Shown one piece after another: positions 11,440-22,631 of a DNA stretch of 64,000 nt (within the stretch, counting starts at the first letter, position 1; every line of letters starts with the position of its first letter). This DNA is from Romanomermis culicivorax (Eukaryota; Nematoda; Enoplea; Mermithida; Mermithidae), in assembly GCA_963922205.1 (NCBI GenBank), contig CAWUHX010000080.1, positions 752,814 through 816,813 of the forward strand, read 5' to 3'. The notes beneath the pieces were generated by a model. It was not told the origin of the DNA. It saw only the letters and a list, made by a program, of their open reading frames with translations, and made no database searches. Position numbers and translations under genes: made by a program.

Positions 11440-11715
11440 TTTGCTGGGCTAGCTGACCCTGTCTTGTCCCAGTTTGATGGGACAATTTTCGGGCTAAACA
11501 GTGGGCTAGTTCTGAGCTAAACGGCGAGATAAATCGAGAGGCAAATGCCAGGCTAAATCGTGGGGCAAATGGCGGGCTAAAGTCTGGGGCAAATCGCAGG
11601 ACAAGTCTAGGGGCAATTGGTGGGCTAAATCAAGGGCTAAATGCTGGGCCAACTCTCAAGAAAAATTGCAGGCTGAATTGCAGGCTAAACAATGAGATAG
11701 TTATCTCTAGCCTGC
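11440..11715 (+). repeat. Degenerate 14-15-bp minisatellite, block 2
   Basis: The same unit and strand as block 1, with clearer copies such as GGGCTAAATCAAGGGCTAAA and GGGGCAAATGGCGGGCTAAA. About 18 units. It may be a separate expansion from the same seed. Confidence 0.75.
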
Positions 11716-13143
11716 CTTTCTTTCATCATTTAGGACTATGTGTTTAGAGATTTGGGTAGGACTTCTATTACAGAATCATGATGCCCTGCTTTGGGATAAG
11801 GGAGTTTTCTGCTTCAAGCCACTAAGAATCAAGTGGAATAATTACATATCTATTGTTTTTAATTGGGTGAGGTAGAACTGTTTTGTCTTGTTTTGTATGA
11901 ATCCAAAGGTTAGATTAGCCCACACACCCTATCTGCCTAACGGCATGGAGGGAATAATGCAGCAAATACTCCAAGCTTGTTAGTGAGCTAAAAAGTCAAA
12001 ATATATGGACAATGCTATTCTTTACCCTGTCCAAATGACTTTGCTTGCCTTCTGGGGATCGTCTTGTGGCAGCAGTCATATGATCTATGCAAAAATGTGT
12101 GGACAGAAGGACGCAAATTATGGAAGAAAGTTTGATAGAGATTTATTTTTCTTTCATATATTAGTTTTTGGTAGTGTATGTGCGTCTGCCTGCTCATCTT
12201 TGATATTGTGGGGACCGCACCAATAAAACAGGGCTGCCACATTTTATTATTTGCTTCGCCTTATAAGAGGAAGTGGGAGTTGACGTCAACAATGATATTC
12301 ACACTTGGAGGATCTTACAAGCAACTTTATGAAACCCTGAACACTTTTCTATGAAGCAAGTGTGTAGTTGAGAGTAACATAGGACACTTAGTAGCTGAAG
12401 ATAGGGTTTAGTGTGCTAGAAAACTGTTGCACTGTACTGAACATTACTCATAGGAAACTCTATTGAGTTATCTATAGTAATCAATCATGTACAAGCTATT
12501 AGTCTCCTTAGTTATATTTCTGACAACTTTTGGCCTAAGGAGAAATCTTAGCATAATAAGTGGTGGCTTCTGACACTTGCAATGAGGAAAACTGCCGAGT
12601 GATTCAAGGTGCTGATAAACCTCAAGTCTAAACGTTTCTGCAAATAATTAGTGTTCAAGATCGTCAAGTTTTACATTAGGCAAGAGGATTGTCATATACA
12701 TCCTGCTACATGGCAATATGAATCAGACAAATGTTTCATAATGCCTACAGTACCTAATGTAATGGAAAATGGAAGGGTTCTGATGTAAAATGCCAGAACG
12801 TTCAGGTTAAAATTCAAGTCCTGTTTGTCCCTGATTTAACAGGCAATGATAATATAGCTAATAATAAGCATGTGGTCCATAATAATACTAGTAATATGTT
12901 CATGGCGAAGAAACTATTCACTGCCAAAAATAGAGACACTCATAACTCTAAATCCTGTAGGCTGTCAAATGCATAAGAACTTGTTTGTTTCCCTGCATTT
13001 ATTCCTGAAGGCACTTATTGTGAACATCAATCAACAAAATACTGCAGTTTGATGCAAGAACTTCTCAAACAATCATCATGGATGTCTTTTTATTTGTTTC
13101 AGCTTCTTTGTTTCTTTGTATCACTTCAAAACTAATTCGATAT
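11716..13143. other. No gene recognised; flank of the composite element
   Basis: About 12430-12500 resembles about 28040-28110 beyond the other side of the composite element, in the same orientation (TTGCACTGTACTGA, then ATAGGAA(A/G)CTCT, then AATC(A/T)ATCATGTAC). This may be an old dispersed repeat. The final four bases (13140-13143, ATAT) match the four bases after the composite. Confidence 0.4.
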
Positions 13144-13261
13144 TGTCACACTAATGGGTAACTAATGGGAGTTTGAGTGTCTCATCAGGTGGAAAAAGTT
13201 GTTTTCCAGTCACATTGATGGTGAACCATATCAGCTTGACCCTATTACAGTGAGTAATAGG

Positions 13262-13456
13262 CTATGACTCCTGATCGACACTGGCGATTTTCCCATTAGT
13301 TGGGGGCCTAACCCAGCGAGTGTTGGCTATGGGGAGGCCTATAGGGTACTCTGGTGCGGTCCTGTGGTCTTGCTGTAGGGTAATGAACAACACCACCAGG
13401 TTAGATGTGACCATCCCCGAGTCCTGCTCAGTGAGAGTGGGGACAAGGTCACCCAT
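13262..13456 (-). CDS. Short conserved reading frame in left arm terminus
   Basis: A 64-codon frame (MGDLVPTLTEQDSGM... to IASVDQES) that is also open in the right arm at about 26858-27094, with the stop in the same place. Differences between the arms include many silent changes, which suggests it once coded. It lies just after the primer-site-like sequence in pol orientation, where a gag leader or the gag N-terminus would be expected. I do not recognise the protein. Confidence 0.4.
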   Translation of the reverse strand: MGDLVPTLTEQDSGMVTSNLVVLFITLQQDHRTAPEYPIGLPIANTRWVRPPTNGKIASVDQES

Positions 13457-14732
13457 AAAATGACCTGATTTGTGGGACCCGATTATGAACCAAACAGTCC
13501 CTTTTTAGCCCAAACCTGAGAGGTGAGAGCCCTACCTATCTGGGGAAACCTGGGAAACGGACTTGAGAAGGGTTCCCCAAAAATATCCCACAATAACAAT
13601 AATCCCCTGAGAAGACACACCTAGTCCTGTTCTTCAAAGGATTCGAGGAAACGGGCGGCAGGTCCCTGAGAACTCTCAGTTTTCAGACAAGGAAGGGGGA
13701 TGCGATACACTCAGTTCTTTGGCAACCCATGTTGGTGATCGGGAGGCGACTCCCGATTATTTTCTATTAATCGGGGCAGTCGCAAACCTGGCACGGATGG
13801 GCGACGGGTACAGTAGGTAGAATAGGCGGCAAACACAGTAAAGAAAAGGAGTATTCAAATTTATTCAAATTAGGCGAAAGGCAGCGGACGCTGACAACAA
13901 TTCGGACGCAGGGATAAACCCAGAATGGGCGAAAAATTGAAGAAACATGTCCTTTTAAGGACGTGTTTGGCTACAGCTCCAGCTTGGGCGGAGTTTCTCA
14001 GCGTCCAAGCTAACTTCTGCAGCTAGACGCAATGCAGAAGACGCCTATGCGCACATAGACATTTTTCGCTCACAAGCATTTAGCATTGGGGCCAACTGCA
14101 GTGCCTATGCTAAGCATATGAGCGTCTTTAGCTAAAACTTCTTAGCTAGTCGTTTTTGCGTAACAAAACAAGGCTAATTTTTGTGATAAAGGTGCATGGA
14201 ATGCACCAAAAATAGCCATGTGCTGGTAGAGCACCTTTGACTGAAGTTTATAGCTAAAGGGCCTACTGTAGCCTGCATGCATAAAGAAATAAAATACAAT
14301 GAAACGAAACATAAAAATGCATGAAAAATATAAAAACAAACACAAAATGCATGTGCAGAAACAAAACAAACGAAAAATGAATGAGTTGTAAACAAAACAT
14401 GGAGAAAAATAAAGTATTGACATGATTTGGATCACATGACGTTGGTGAGAATTGAGCAGCACGTGACACAGCGGTCCTTCGAAAAAGGGCGTCCTAGTCT
14501 TTGCTGTGGTTAGTGGTGAGGGTTGGGCGGCATGTCCATGGTCGTTGGTCATTTCTGGATGTGATGGGGAGTGGTCAAAAAGGTCCGTTGGGTTTTTGGT
14601 GGATGAAGCCTTCTTTGATTGTGTTTTGTTCGACAGTATGGTGACCAGGAATCATTAATGCATGAAGTTGCAGACATTGAATATCCTGTGCGAAAGTCTA
14701 GAACAAAAAAAAAGAAAAATTTCTAGGGCGAG

Positions 14733-14825
14733 ATGTAGGCTATCGCAGGGATGTGCCCAGTGAGGTGTAGGCTATCGCAGGGATGTGCCCAGTGAGGTGT
14801 AGGCTATCACAGGGATGCGCCTATG
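14733..14825 (+). repeat. 32-bp tandem repeat, three units
   Basis: Three units built on GTGTAGGCTATCGCAGGGAT followed by GTGCCCAGTGAG. The matching position in the right arm (about 25531-25592) has only about two units, so copy number changed after the arms separated. Confidence 0.75.
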
Positions 14826-14973
14826 ATGTGATGCTCAGGTTGCTGCTCATTCTCATCTATGCACTAAGATCCAGCATGGATAATAATAGATACTCGGTGA
14901 GGGGCACGGCTGTCCTTCGAAAAAGGATGTCCTCATCTGTGAGCGGGGACATTGAAGAGAAGAGCATCTTGAA

Positions 14974-16406
14974 CTAGTGGTCGGGGACCTCTGCATCAAG
15001 ATGTGGGTCAATCAAATTCGGTGTAAAGTCTGGACTTGTTGAAGGAAACAACAAGGGTGCCGAATCCGCTGCCTGCGAAGTGGGAGGTGTATCCTCTGCT
15101 TCGCTCGGTGGGTCAGGGAACACATAAGGTTGAAGTTGGTTGATGTGTACAGTGCCTTCCTGATTCTCCTTGAGACGAAGTCTGACATTGGGATATGCCA
15201 CACTTGTTACAAGATAGGGCCCATCGTAAATGGGCAGCAATTTAGGGGTGAGCCCACGTTTGCTGGAAGTGCACAGTTTGAGCACTTGATCCCCTATTTT
15301 GTATGAAACATCTCATGCCCTCCGGTCGTAGAACCGTGCATAGGCCTCCTGTGCTTTCTCAATCCAACTCTGGAATAAGGTCAAGGCATTCGTGAAACAC
15401 GTTTGACCTCCATATCATATGAGGAAACATTAATGATATGGGCCAGAGGGTTGAATGAGAGCGCGGCGTCAACAGGGAGCATGGGTGTGGGACCGTACAT
15501 GAGTTCAAAAGGGGAATACCCTGTTGACTCATTCATGCTGATGTTGATGGCAAACACAGAGTACGGTAGGTGTTCATTCCAATCCGTATGTCCATGGTGA
15601 ACATACATACATAGCCGTGTAGCTAGCATGTGATTAGCTCTTTCCACTTTGCCGTTGGTCATGGGATGATAGGTGGTAGAGTGGATTTTCTTCGTTGAAC
15701 AGATCGCAGTGATCTCAGTCATCAGTTTTGATGTGAAATCAGTGCCACAATCGGACTGAAGAATCTGTGGTGCCCCGTGCCGGCAGACAATCCGCGTTAC
15801 AAACAGTCGGGCTATGGTGTGCGCAGTAATATCCAGAGTAGCAAAAGCCTTGACCCATTTCGTAAAGTAGTCGATGAAGACTACAATGAAACAGTTGCCA
15901 GCTTTGCTAGTGGTCATTGGTCCCATACAGTTGACACGTACCCCATGAAACGGTCCCTTGATGGTGATGGGTTTCAGGATCACAGTGGTTTTCTGTGGAG
16001 CGGGCTTACTCCGTTGGCAAAGATCATGCCACTGACAGAAGGACTTGACGTCTGGACTGAGGGAAGGCCAGTGGTATCTGCTAACAATGAGCCGCGCAGT
16101 ACGTTTAGCACCAAAGTGTCCAGCTAAGATGTCATCATGATGAGCCCGGATAATGGTAGTAACCATGGATCTAGGAATGACAATCTTGTTGGACTCGCCT
16201 GTCCATTTCTGAAGGACGTTATCCAACATACGGTAGCATTCTGTGGAATGGGTAGATTTTGGAGGGCGGCCAGCTTGACTTTGTCCAGTTCTAGGCTGCT
16301 CTGTGAGATGTGATAGCCTAGGTACTCTGAATTTGCACTTGCTCAGTCTGAGCTTCATTCCACCCTGGCAAAGATGGGAGAACACGTCTGCCAGGTGCTC
16401 AAGCAT
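14974..16406 (-). pseudogene. Gypsy-type integrase, left arm, broken
   Basis: Minus-strand integrase of the Ty3/gypsy type. It has the HHCC zinc part (HHDDILAGHFGAK then CQWHDLCQRS), a core with SDCGTDF and GKVERANH carrying the second and third catalytic residues, and a C-terminal GPY/F module (LLPIYDGPYLVTS). The first catalytic aspartate is replaced: the GP-preceding motif reads VNCMGPM. A frameshift near 15380 separates the core from the C-terminal module. At about 16235 the upstream RNase H region is missing, so integrase is joined directly to the end of reverse transcriptase. Confidence 0.85.
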
Positions 16407-17086
16407 TTGGGTGTGGGAGTGTCAGAACACCAAAATGTCATCAAGATAGGTCAGAACTGTGCGCCATTGGATTCCTGTAAGGAGAAGGTCCATGAGGCGC
16501 TGGAACATCCCTGGAGCATTGCACAGACCGAAAGGCAAGTAATTGAACTTGTAAAGTCCAATGGGTGTGCTGAATGCCGTCTTTTCCTCATCTGCCTCAG
16601 CAATCGGGATTGACCAATAGGCCTTAGCGTGATCAAGGGTAATGAAATACTTCATACCCTTGAGTGTGTCAAGAATGTCATTTATCCATGGGAGAGGGTA
16701 GACATCCTTTTTTGTGACCTTGTTAAGACCATGAAAATCAACACACATACGGTGAGAACAGTTTTTCTTGCCCACCAGGACAGTATTAGTAGCCCACAGT
16801 GAGGTGCTCAGCCGGATAATACCTTCTCCTGGAGTGCCTTGACCTCCTGCATGATGAGATCCTTTTCCTTAGGTGAGGACCGGTAAGGGAAACCGCAGGC
16901 TGGGCTAGCATCACCCGTGCTGATTTCGTGCTGGACGAGATCAGTGGAACTTGTGTCCTTTTCATCAACAGCATAAAAGTCGGTGTATGCAACCAGTAGG
17001 TCGAGTTAGGCCGCCCAGTCCCAGGGGGAGATGTGCGGTGAAATTACAGCATTGGCCTCAACCCATTGACAATGGAGGATGGTGTC
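16236..17086 (-). pseudogene. Gypsy-type reverse transcriptase, left arm, broken
   Basis: Contains the Ty3/gypsy reverse transcriptase blocks CVDFHGLNKVTKKDVYPLPW, YFITLDHAKAYWSIPI, LPFGLCNAPGMFQRLM and the catalytic VLTYLDDILVF. The frame is shifted or stopped upstream of 16775 and again after the YLDD block. The C-terminal reverse transcriptase part and all of RNase H have been removed by the deletion at about 16235. Its partner in the right arm is longer and less damaged here. Confidence 0.88.
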
Positions 17087-18094
17087 CTAATCGACCAGTG
17101 ATCCCTGTGAGGGCTCACTATGCATCTGCACATTACCGATTGTCATGTGTGGGTAGAGAACCACAGAATGAGTATTCAGGTTAACTACGTGAAGTGGTAT
17201 GCAACCATTGGTTAGGCTACTCATGCTCCCAGCAAAATAAACGTTTCTGTGAGATCTCGTGAGGTGCTTTGGGAAGAAGGCCACCTTAGGTACTTGGGTA
17301 TAGATTGGCAGTACAGGTACAGTAAATTGTGTCAGGGAGCGAGGCTCAAGAACCACCAAGTCCTCCAAGGGCAAGGCGCCGCGAGCAGAAGGTGGGCTGT
17401 GGATGAGACCGTCACAGGGGATTTTACTCTCCTTGAACTGGAGAAAGGATTTCTCCCAGTACAAGCTGACACAATTGAACTGTCCAAGGAAGTTTGTTCC
17501 AAGGACCAGTTCAGCTGAACAGTTCTCCTGTATCTGGACCTGAATCCGTTCAGAGACATCAGCCACTGTTACTGTGATGTAGGCTGCTCCTAGCAGTGGG
17601 ATCGGGGACCCATTGGCTGCAATAGGATGAGCCCTAGTTTGTGTGAGCATCAAGTTGGGCAGCTTGGCCACTAACTTGTGGTCCAGGAGTGAGAAAACAG
17701 CTCCTGTGTCGACCAGTGCCTTTGCTTCTACCCAGTTGTCCAGGAGAACTTTGATATGGGGTGTCCGGATATCATTTGGGTAGAAGGCAGATAGCACATG
17801 ATCTGAATCAGCTGTGGTGGCACCAATAGTGTGTCTAGTCTTACCCGACTGCTTTGGAATCCACAACATAGTAGGACGTAGTAGACCTACTAGAGCATAT
17901 CTGAGTGAGGGATCCAGGTCATTTAGAAGGGTCCACTCATCCTGTACTGTAAGTACATGGTCTGATTGGTCCCTTGGGCTCTGAGTAGCTCCCAGTGATT
18001 CAATTTCGGTGTCTGATAGGTGTGGCACGTCCAGCACGGGGGATGCCGGGGCATCTGAATCTCTTGGCTCATGGAACGGGCCTTTCTCTAGCAT
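17087..18094 (-). pseudogene. Gypsy-type aspartic protease domain, left arm
   Basis: A 335-residue frame with a retropepsin core: KALVDTGAVFSLL (catalytic DTG intact) and, further on, ELVLGTNFLGQF, the second conserved hydrophobic loop. The N-terminal 100 residues are acidic and low in similarity to anything I know (SDAPASPVLDVPHLSDTEIE). The frame ends in a stop before reverse transcriptase, so it is no longer continuous with pol. The upstream boundary sits next to an inverted gag fragment at 18095-18200, not next to gag in the same orientation. Confidence 0.8.
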
Positions 18095-18200
18095 AACTGG
18101 AGAGTTTCCAGGCAGGGGTCAAGGGCAATCTGACCCTTGCATGGTGGATGAATGACGACTTGCACGCCTGGATGAAGTCTGGTATCCCCTGGTTGACCCA
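18090..18200 (+). pseudogene. Inverted gag fragment at the inner end of the left arm
   Basis: On the plus strand this reads LESFQAGVKGNLTLAW... to KSGIPWL, nearly identical to the first 32 residues of the central gag (minus strand, 21408-21312). It is therefore the inverted copy of the gag start. It is head to head with the protease of its arm, exactly as gag and protease are in the right arm. Confidence 0.7.
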
Positions 18201-18313
18201 CATGATGAGGCAACTGAGGAGGCCCCTGAGTGTGGCTGAGAGATGGAGGAAGCCCTGGACCGCGATTGTGATCCCGACCTGTGTGAGTTCCTTGATAGTG
18301 AACGTGTGTTAAC

Positions 18314-20129
18314 TCACCTCGGGTCGATCTGGTCAATCTCTGGCATGGTCAGGAAGAGGGGCAGTTCCACCACATCCAGCCGACAAACATTACCTTGGTA
18401 GTCAAATATAATGTTTTTGAACTGTTCTAGGAAGTCCAGTCTGAGTATTAGGTCAACGGGTGCCCAGAAGGGAGGCTTAGTCTTGCACACATGGAGATGT
18501 ATATCGATCCGCGTGTTCGGCTGACAGTTTCCTGGCAACATTATTTCATATGGTCCCGAAAGGATGGTATGAACAGCTTTACCATTGATGCTCATCAATG
18601 GGTTGAAGTCATGATGTTGCTGGAACGCCATGACTGCCTTTGGACTCTCTTTAGCCAAAGCCTTGTGAAGACTTTGGCTAATGATAGTAAGGGGGAAACC
18701 AGTATCAAGGAGAGCAGGAGTTTCCTTTGTATCCAACAGCACTACGAAACACGGTGTGATACGATTGAGTTGGAACAGTATGTCGTTTTGCACGTAGTGA
18801 AAACCAATCCAGCATTGGACATTGCGGTAAAGACCCAATGGGGAGAAACAGCTAACAAACTGAACCTGTTTGTTCCGCAGACGGTAGCTAAGATATTCAG
18901 ATACACCAAGGTAGGCTAGGTATCCGACACCAACCAGCACCATCAGGGTAATTAGGGTGTTAAAGATCAACTGAACCAGCCCGCTCAGGACAGCATGCAA
19001 GCCCTGAACGAGGTTGTGTTGTTGACCAGTAATCACATGGTTTGCTGCCAAACCGACACCTTCCAGGGAGGCCTTGATGTCGGTTCCTACCCCTGCAAAA
19101 GCCTGATAGATAGCGTCCGGTTGCAGGGATAGGCCAGCAGTAAAGTTTACCAGCCGGTTTAGTACCGCTTCAATTTGCTCGGTCTTGTAAACCTACTGTT
19201 TAAAGAAGGCAAAGTTTGAAATGATCATTGCCAACTGGTCATGGAAGAGCGCTGGAGTATCAAAGTGAGTGATGTTGAAGCGTTGCTTCCAGAAGAGCTC
19301 CAGTGGGATGTGGCTCACATGGACTGTGCCAGACTCAGTAAACCAGCCCGAGCGATTTCGGAAAATCCCTGTAAAGTGGTGGTGACACGGCACAATTGGG
19401 CTAGATTTAATGAGATCTGGGCCACCAGGAATGGCAAAATAGATGGTGCCGCAAACCTGTACAGGTAAGTACTTGTAGCAGAGGTTTCCCACCCAGTACG
19501 AGTGGAAGACATAGGTGGCGTTGACCTTTTGGCACGGCCATATTGTCAGTGCATCGCCTGTGAATCCCGCTGTCAGGTCATTCCTCTAGAGGAATGCCCG
19601 GGCACCCAATGTAAGGTCAAAGCAAAGCAACTGCCAAGTCAGATCAAGGTAGCGTTGAGCGTGAGAGCAGAGCTCAAGCCACCTGAACCGGAAACCATTA
19701 ATTTCCAACTCCTTGATCTGCTGAGCCAGATAGTTCAGTTTGGCATTGACAGGATTGGGACGTGTGTCCTTTGCCAACCTGAACACGTTTTGGGTCAAAT
19801 TGTATCTCGCTTGGATGCGTAGGAGAAGACCCTGATCCCTCCAGACTGTGGTGGAACGTAGTTCTGGGCACAGTTGGAAGATGTGAGAGTTTCCCAGATG
19901 GTTCCTCATCCAATAAGAACTTCTCGACAGGCGAGATTGTGATAGTTCCATTGGGGATGAACTTGAGTGCCCGTCCGGCGACGTTGGGTCGTAAGAGTGG
20001 CATTGATACAGGTGCCATGAGCACCACATCCGCAGCCGTGAGTGCTTCCACTTGGGACGGCTCATTGAGCACTGTCCACAGCAGATGTGGGTATTTCTTG
20101 GCCAGGTCGACCGACCAGATGGTCAACAT
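18314..20129 (-). pseudogene. Membrane glycoprotein (env-like) frame fused to a second retropepsin
   Basis: From about 19850 to 18314 one minus-strand frame runs with only two stops (19586-19588 and 19193-19195). A frameshift near 19850 joins it to an N-terminal part (20129-19850). In order it holds a coiled-coil-like stretch (RIQARYNLTQNVFRLAKD), a cysteine- and N-glycosylation-containing ectodomain (KVNATYV, RNRSGW, RFNITHF), a helix-rich stem (VLNRLVNFTAGLSLQPDAIY), a strong transmembrane segment (LIFNTLITLMVLVGVGYLAY) and a basic turn. A retropepsin-like domain follows with ALLDTGFPLTII and LILRLDFLEQF. The layout of ectodomain, stem, anchor and tail resembles retroviral or errantivirus envelope proteins, but I cannot assign the envelope class. 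The protease differs from the one in the arms. The frame is broken, so it makes no intact product today. Confidence 0.6.
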
Positions 20130-21408
20130 CGCGTCTTAGATGGGGGATGGTGCTGTGAACAGGAAATCGATAGAGTCGTGGAATGAGATAGATTTCTAGT
20201 TCCTGTTCTAGGATCACTGAAAGAAGAAGGTAGAATACCTGTCAGATTCATCGACTCTACCTGGTCGATGACTTCCATAGCCGAATACATAGGGATCCCT
20301 GGCGGTGGTCCTTGAGTGACGATGCTGGCCAATGGCGCTGGAGACGTCACATTGGTGGCTGGAGCTGGCTCAACAGTGGTGGTTTTTGGAATGCAATATG
20401 ATGCTAGGATGTTAGCGTGGCCAACAAACTGTGGTGTCCTCGAGGGGTCTATGGTGATCGGCATTACATACCTTGGTGGTGGCAGTAGTATGTCAGACAC
20501 ATGCATCAGTACTGATACCTGGGCTGCTTGGACTGCTGAAAATCCAATACTGATTAGGCAGACAGGATAACACTGTTGTGAAGGATCTGCCATGTATTCA
20601 GCAAGTACCTCGTCATCCAGATCAAGAGGATCTGGGTGAGGAGGAGCGTCTGTAGCCCCAAAGGCGTTGTTAGGGCGTATGGGCTGCAGATATTGGTTCC
20701 CCATCCCTATAGGAGGGTTATAAGCATTCCTCTGATGATACACATTTGACCCCTGGAAAGAATAACCAGTGTATTGGTAGTCATTCTCACCTGTGTTTGC
20801 GGTATTGGGCTGTGGACAGGCAGTTGATCCGTGCACTCGCACTTGACGACAATGAGGGCATGACCTATCAAATCAGTCCTTGGGGTGGGCACGCATAGGA
20901 CAAAAATAACAGCGACCATCGTTAGTGGTGTTGTTACCGGGAATGGCACCGGCAGGACGCTGGGCCCAACAATGGGTGTCACTATGTGTACACAGTCTGC
21001 GGGAGGAGCATGTTTGAAGGTGTGCTCCTGACGAGCATTGCCCAACAGACTGATTTGGTGTCCACAGCTGTGGAGGCGGCATCTGCTGGATTGGCGCTGG
21101 TGCATGTTGCTGGGCTGTAAGCTTTGCTACATGGGCCATTAGCCTGGCCATTTCCTGTTTTAAGCAGCCGACCTCATTGGCGGAGGATGACAACGTTTGA
21201 GCGTTGCTCTGATGACTGTTGGGGCTTCTATTAGGCATGTCCGGATTATATCCGGCAGGTTTAGGTTCTGAAGAGAAAACAGCATTTAGGTTCTGAAGAG
21301 AAAACCGCAACCAGGGTATACCTGACTTCATCCAGGCATGCAAGTCGTCATTCATTGACCATGCAAGGGTCAGGTTGCCCTTGACCACTGCTTGGAAACT
21401 CTCGAGTT
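20123..21408 (-). pseudogene. Gag-like protein with zinc finger
   Basis: Minus-strand frame of about 425 codons interrupted by one TGA at 20873-20875, right after a cysteine/histidine cluster. It contains a coiled-coil-like stretch (EVGCLKQEMARLMAHVAKL), a proline/glutamine-rich linker, and a zinc-binding cluster (CYFCPMRAH, then after the stop CPHCRQVRVHGSTAC) that fits a nucleocapsid knuckle. A proline-rich C-terminal region follows. Its first residues (LESFQAVVKGNLTLAW) start head to head with the right-arm protease. The capsid domain expected before this point is not visible. Gag identity is inferred from the zinc cluster and position. Confidence 0.6.
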
Positions 21409-22631
21409 ACCCTTCATTACATGATTCAGATGCCCCGGCATCCCCTGTGGTGGACATGCCACCACTATCAGACACTGAGATTGAATCACTGGGAGCTACT
21501 CAGAGCCCACGGGGCTGCTCAGACCATGTACTTACAGTACAGGATGAGTTGACCCTTCTAAACGACCCGGATCTCCCCATCGGATATGCTCTAGTAGGTC
21601 TACTACGTCGTACTAGGTTGCCAATTCCAAAGCGGTCCAGTAAGACTAGACACACTATTGGTGCCGCCACAGCTGATTCAGGTCATGTGGTATCTGCCTT
21701 CTACCCAAATGATATCCTGACACCCCATATCAAAGTTCTCCTCGACAACTGGGTAGAAGCAAAGGCACTGGTCAACACAGGAGCTGTTTTCTCACTCCTG
21801 GACCACAAGTTAGTGGACAAGCTGCCTAACTTGATGCTCACACAAACTAGGGCTCATCCTATTGCAGCCAACGGGTCCCCAATCCCACTGCTAGGAGCAG
21901 CCTACATCACAGTAACAGTGGCTGATGTCTCTGAACGGATTCAGGTCCAGATACAGGAGAACTGTTCAGCTGAACTGGTCCTTGGAACAAACTTCCTTGG
22001 ACAGTTCAATTGTGTCAGCTTAAACTGGAAGAAATCTTTTCTCCAGTTCAAGGAGAATAAAATCCCCTGTGACGGTCTCATCCACAGCCCACCTTCTGCT
22101 CGCCGCGTCTTGCCCCTGGAGGACTTGGTGGTTCTTGAGCCTCACTCCCTGACATGATTTACTGTACCTGTATCGCCAATCTATACGAAAGTACCTGAGG
22201 CGGCCTTCTTCCCAAAGCACCTCACAAGATCTCACCGAAATGTCTATTTTGCTGGGAGCTTGAGTAGCCTGACCAACGGTTGCATACCACTTCAGGTAGT
22301 TAACCTGAATACTCATTCTGTGGTTCTCTACCCCCACATGACCATCGGTAATGTGCAGATGCATAGTGAGCCCTCACAGGGATCACCGGTCGATTTGGAC
22401 ACCATCCTCGATCATCAATAGGTCGAGGCCAATGCTGTAATTTCACCGGACATCTCCCCCTGGGACTGGGCGGCCTTACTCGACCTACTGGTTGCATACA
22501 CCGACTTTTATGCTGTTGATGAAAAGGACACAGGTTCCACTGATCTCGTTCAGCAGGAAATCAGCACGGGTGATGCCAGCCTAGTCTGCGGTTTCCCTTA
22601 CCAGTCCTCACCTAAGGAAAAGGATCTCATC
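21409..22631 (+). pseudogene. Gypsy-type aspartic protease domain, right arm, catalytic Asp lost
   Basis: Partner of 17087-18094, in inverse orientation. The retropepsin core reads KALVNTGAVFSLL, so the catalytic DTG is NTG here while the left arm keeps DTG. The second loop ELVLGTNFLGQF is kept. Stops at 22155-22157 and about 22420 interrupt the frame before reverse transcriptase. The N-terminal acidic region is the same as in the left arm. Confidence 0.8.

Larger units (their letters stand above)
13144..14973 (-). repeat. Outer part of left arm: LTR-like block plus terminal 0.6 kb
   Basis: Matches 25379-27212 inverted. In pol orientation it contains noncoding LTR-like sequence (14973 down to about 13730) that ends in CCAACA. 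This is directly followed by TGGGTTGCCAAAGAACT (13729-13713), which has the TGG start of a tRNA primer-binding site. Beyond that is a 0.6-kb segment with a short conserved reading frame, ending at the composite terminus. The start of the LTR is not resolved because I see no convincing polypurine tract and TG pair. Confidence 0.55.

Noticed and set aside
14142..14552. 136-codon minus-strand frame with hydrophobic segments
   Set aside because: It lies in the LTR-like block, is not conserved as protein in the other arm, and reflects T-rich DNA.
14733..14825. CRISPR-like short repeats
   Set aside because: Units are contiguous without unique spacers and lie in an LTR-like block of a eukaryotic element.
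15403..16127. Plus-strand open frames opposite the left-arm integrase
   Set aside because: They are antisense shadows of integrase with no domain of their own.
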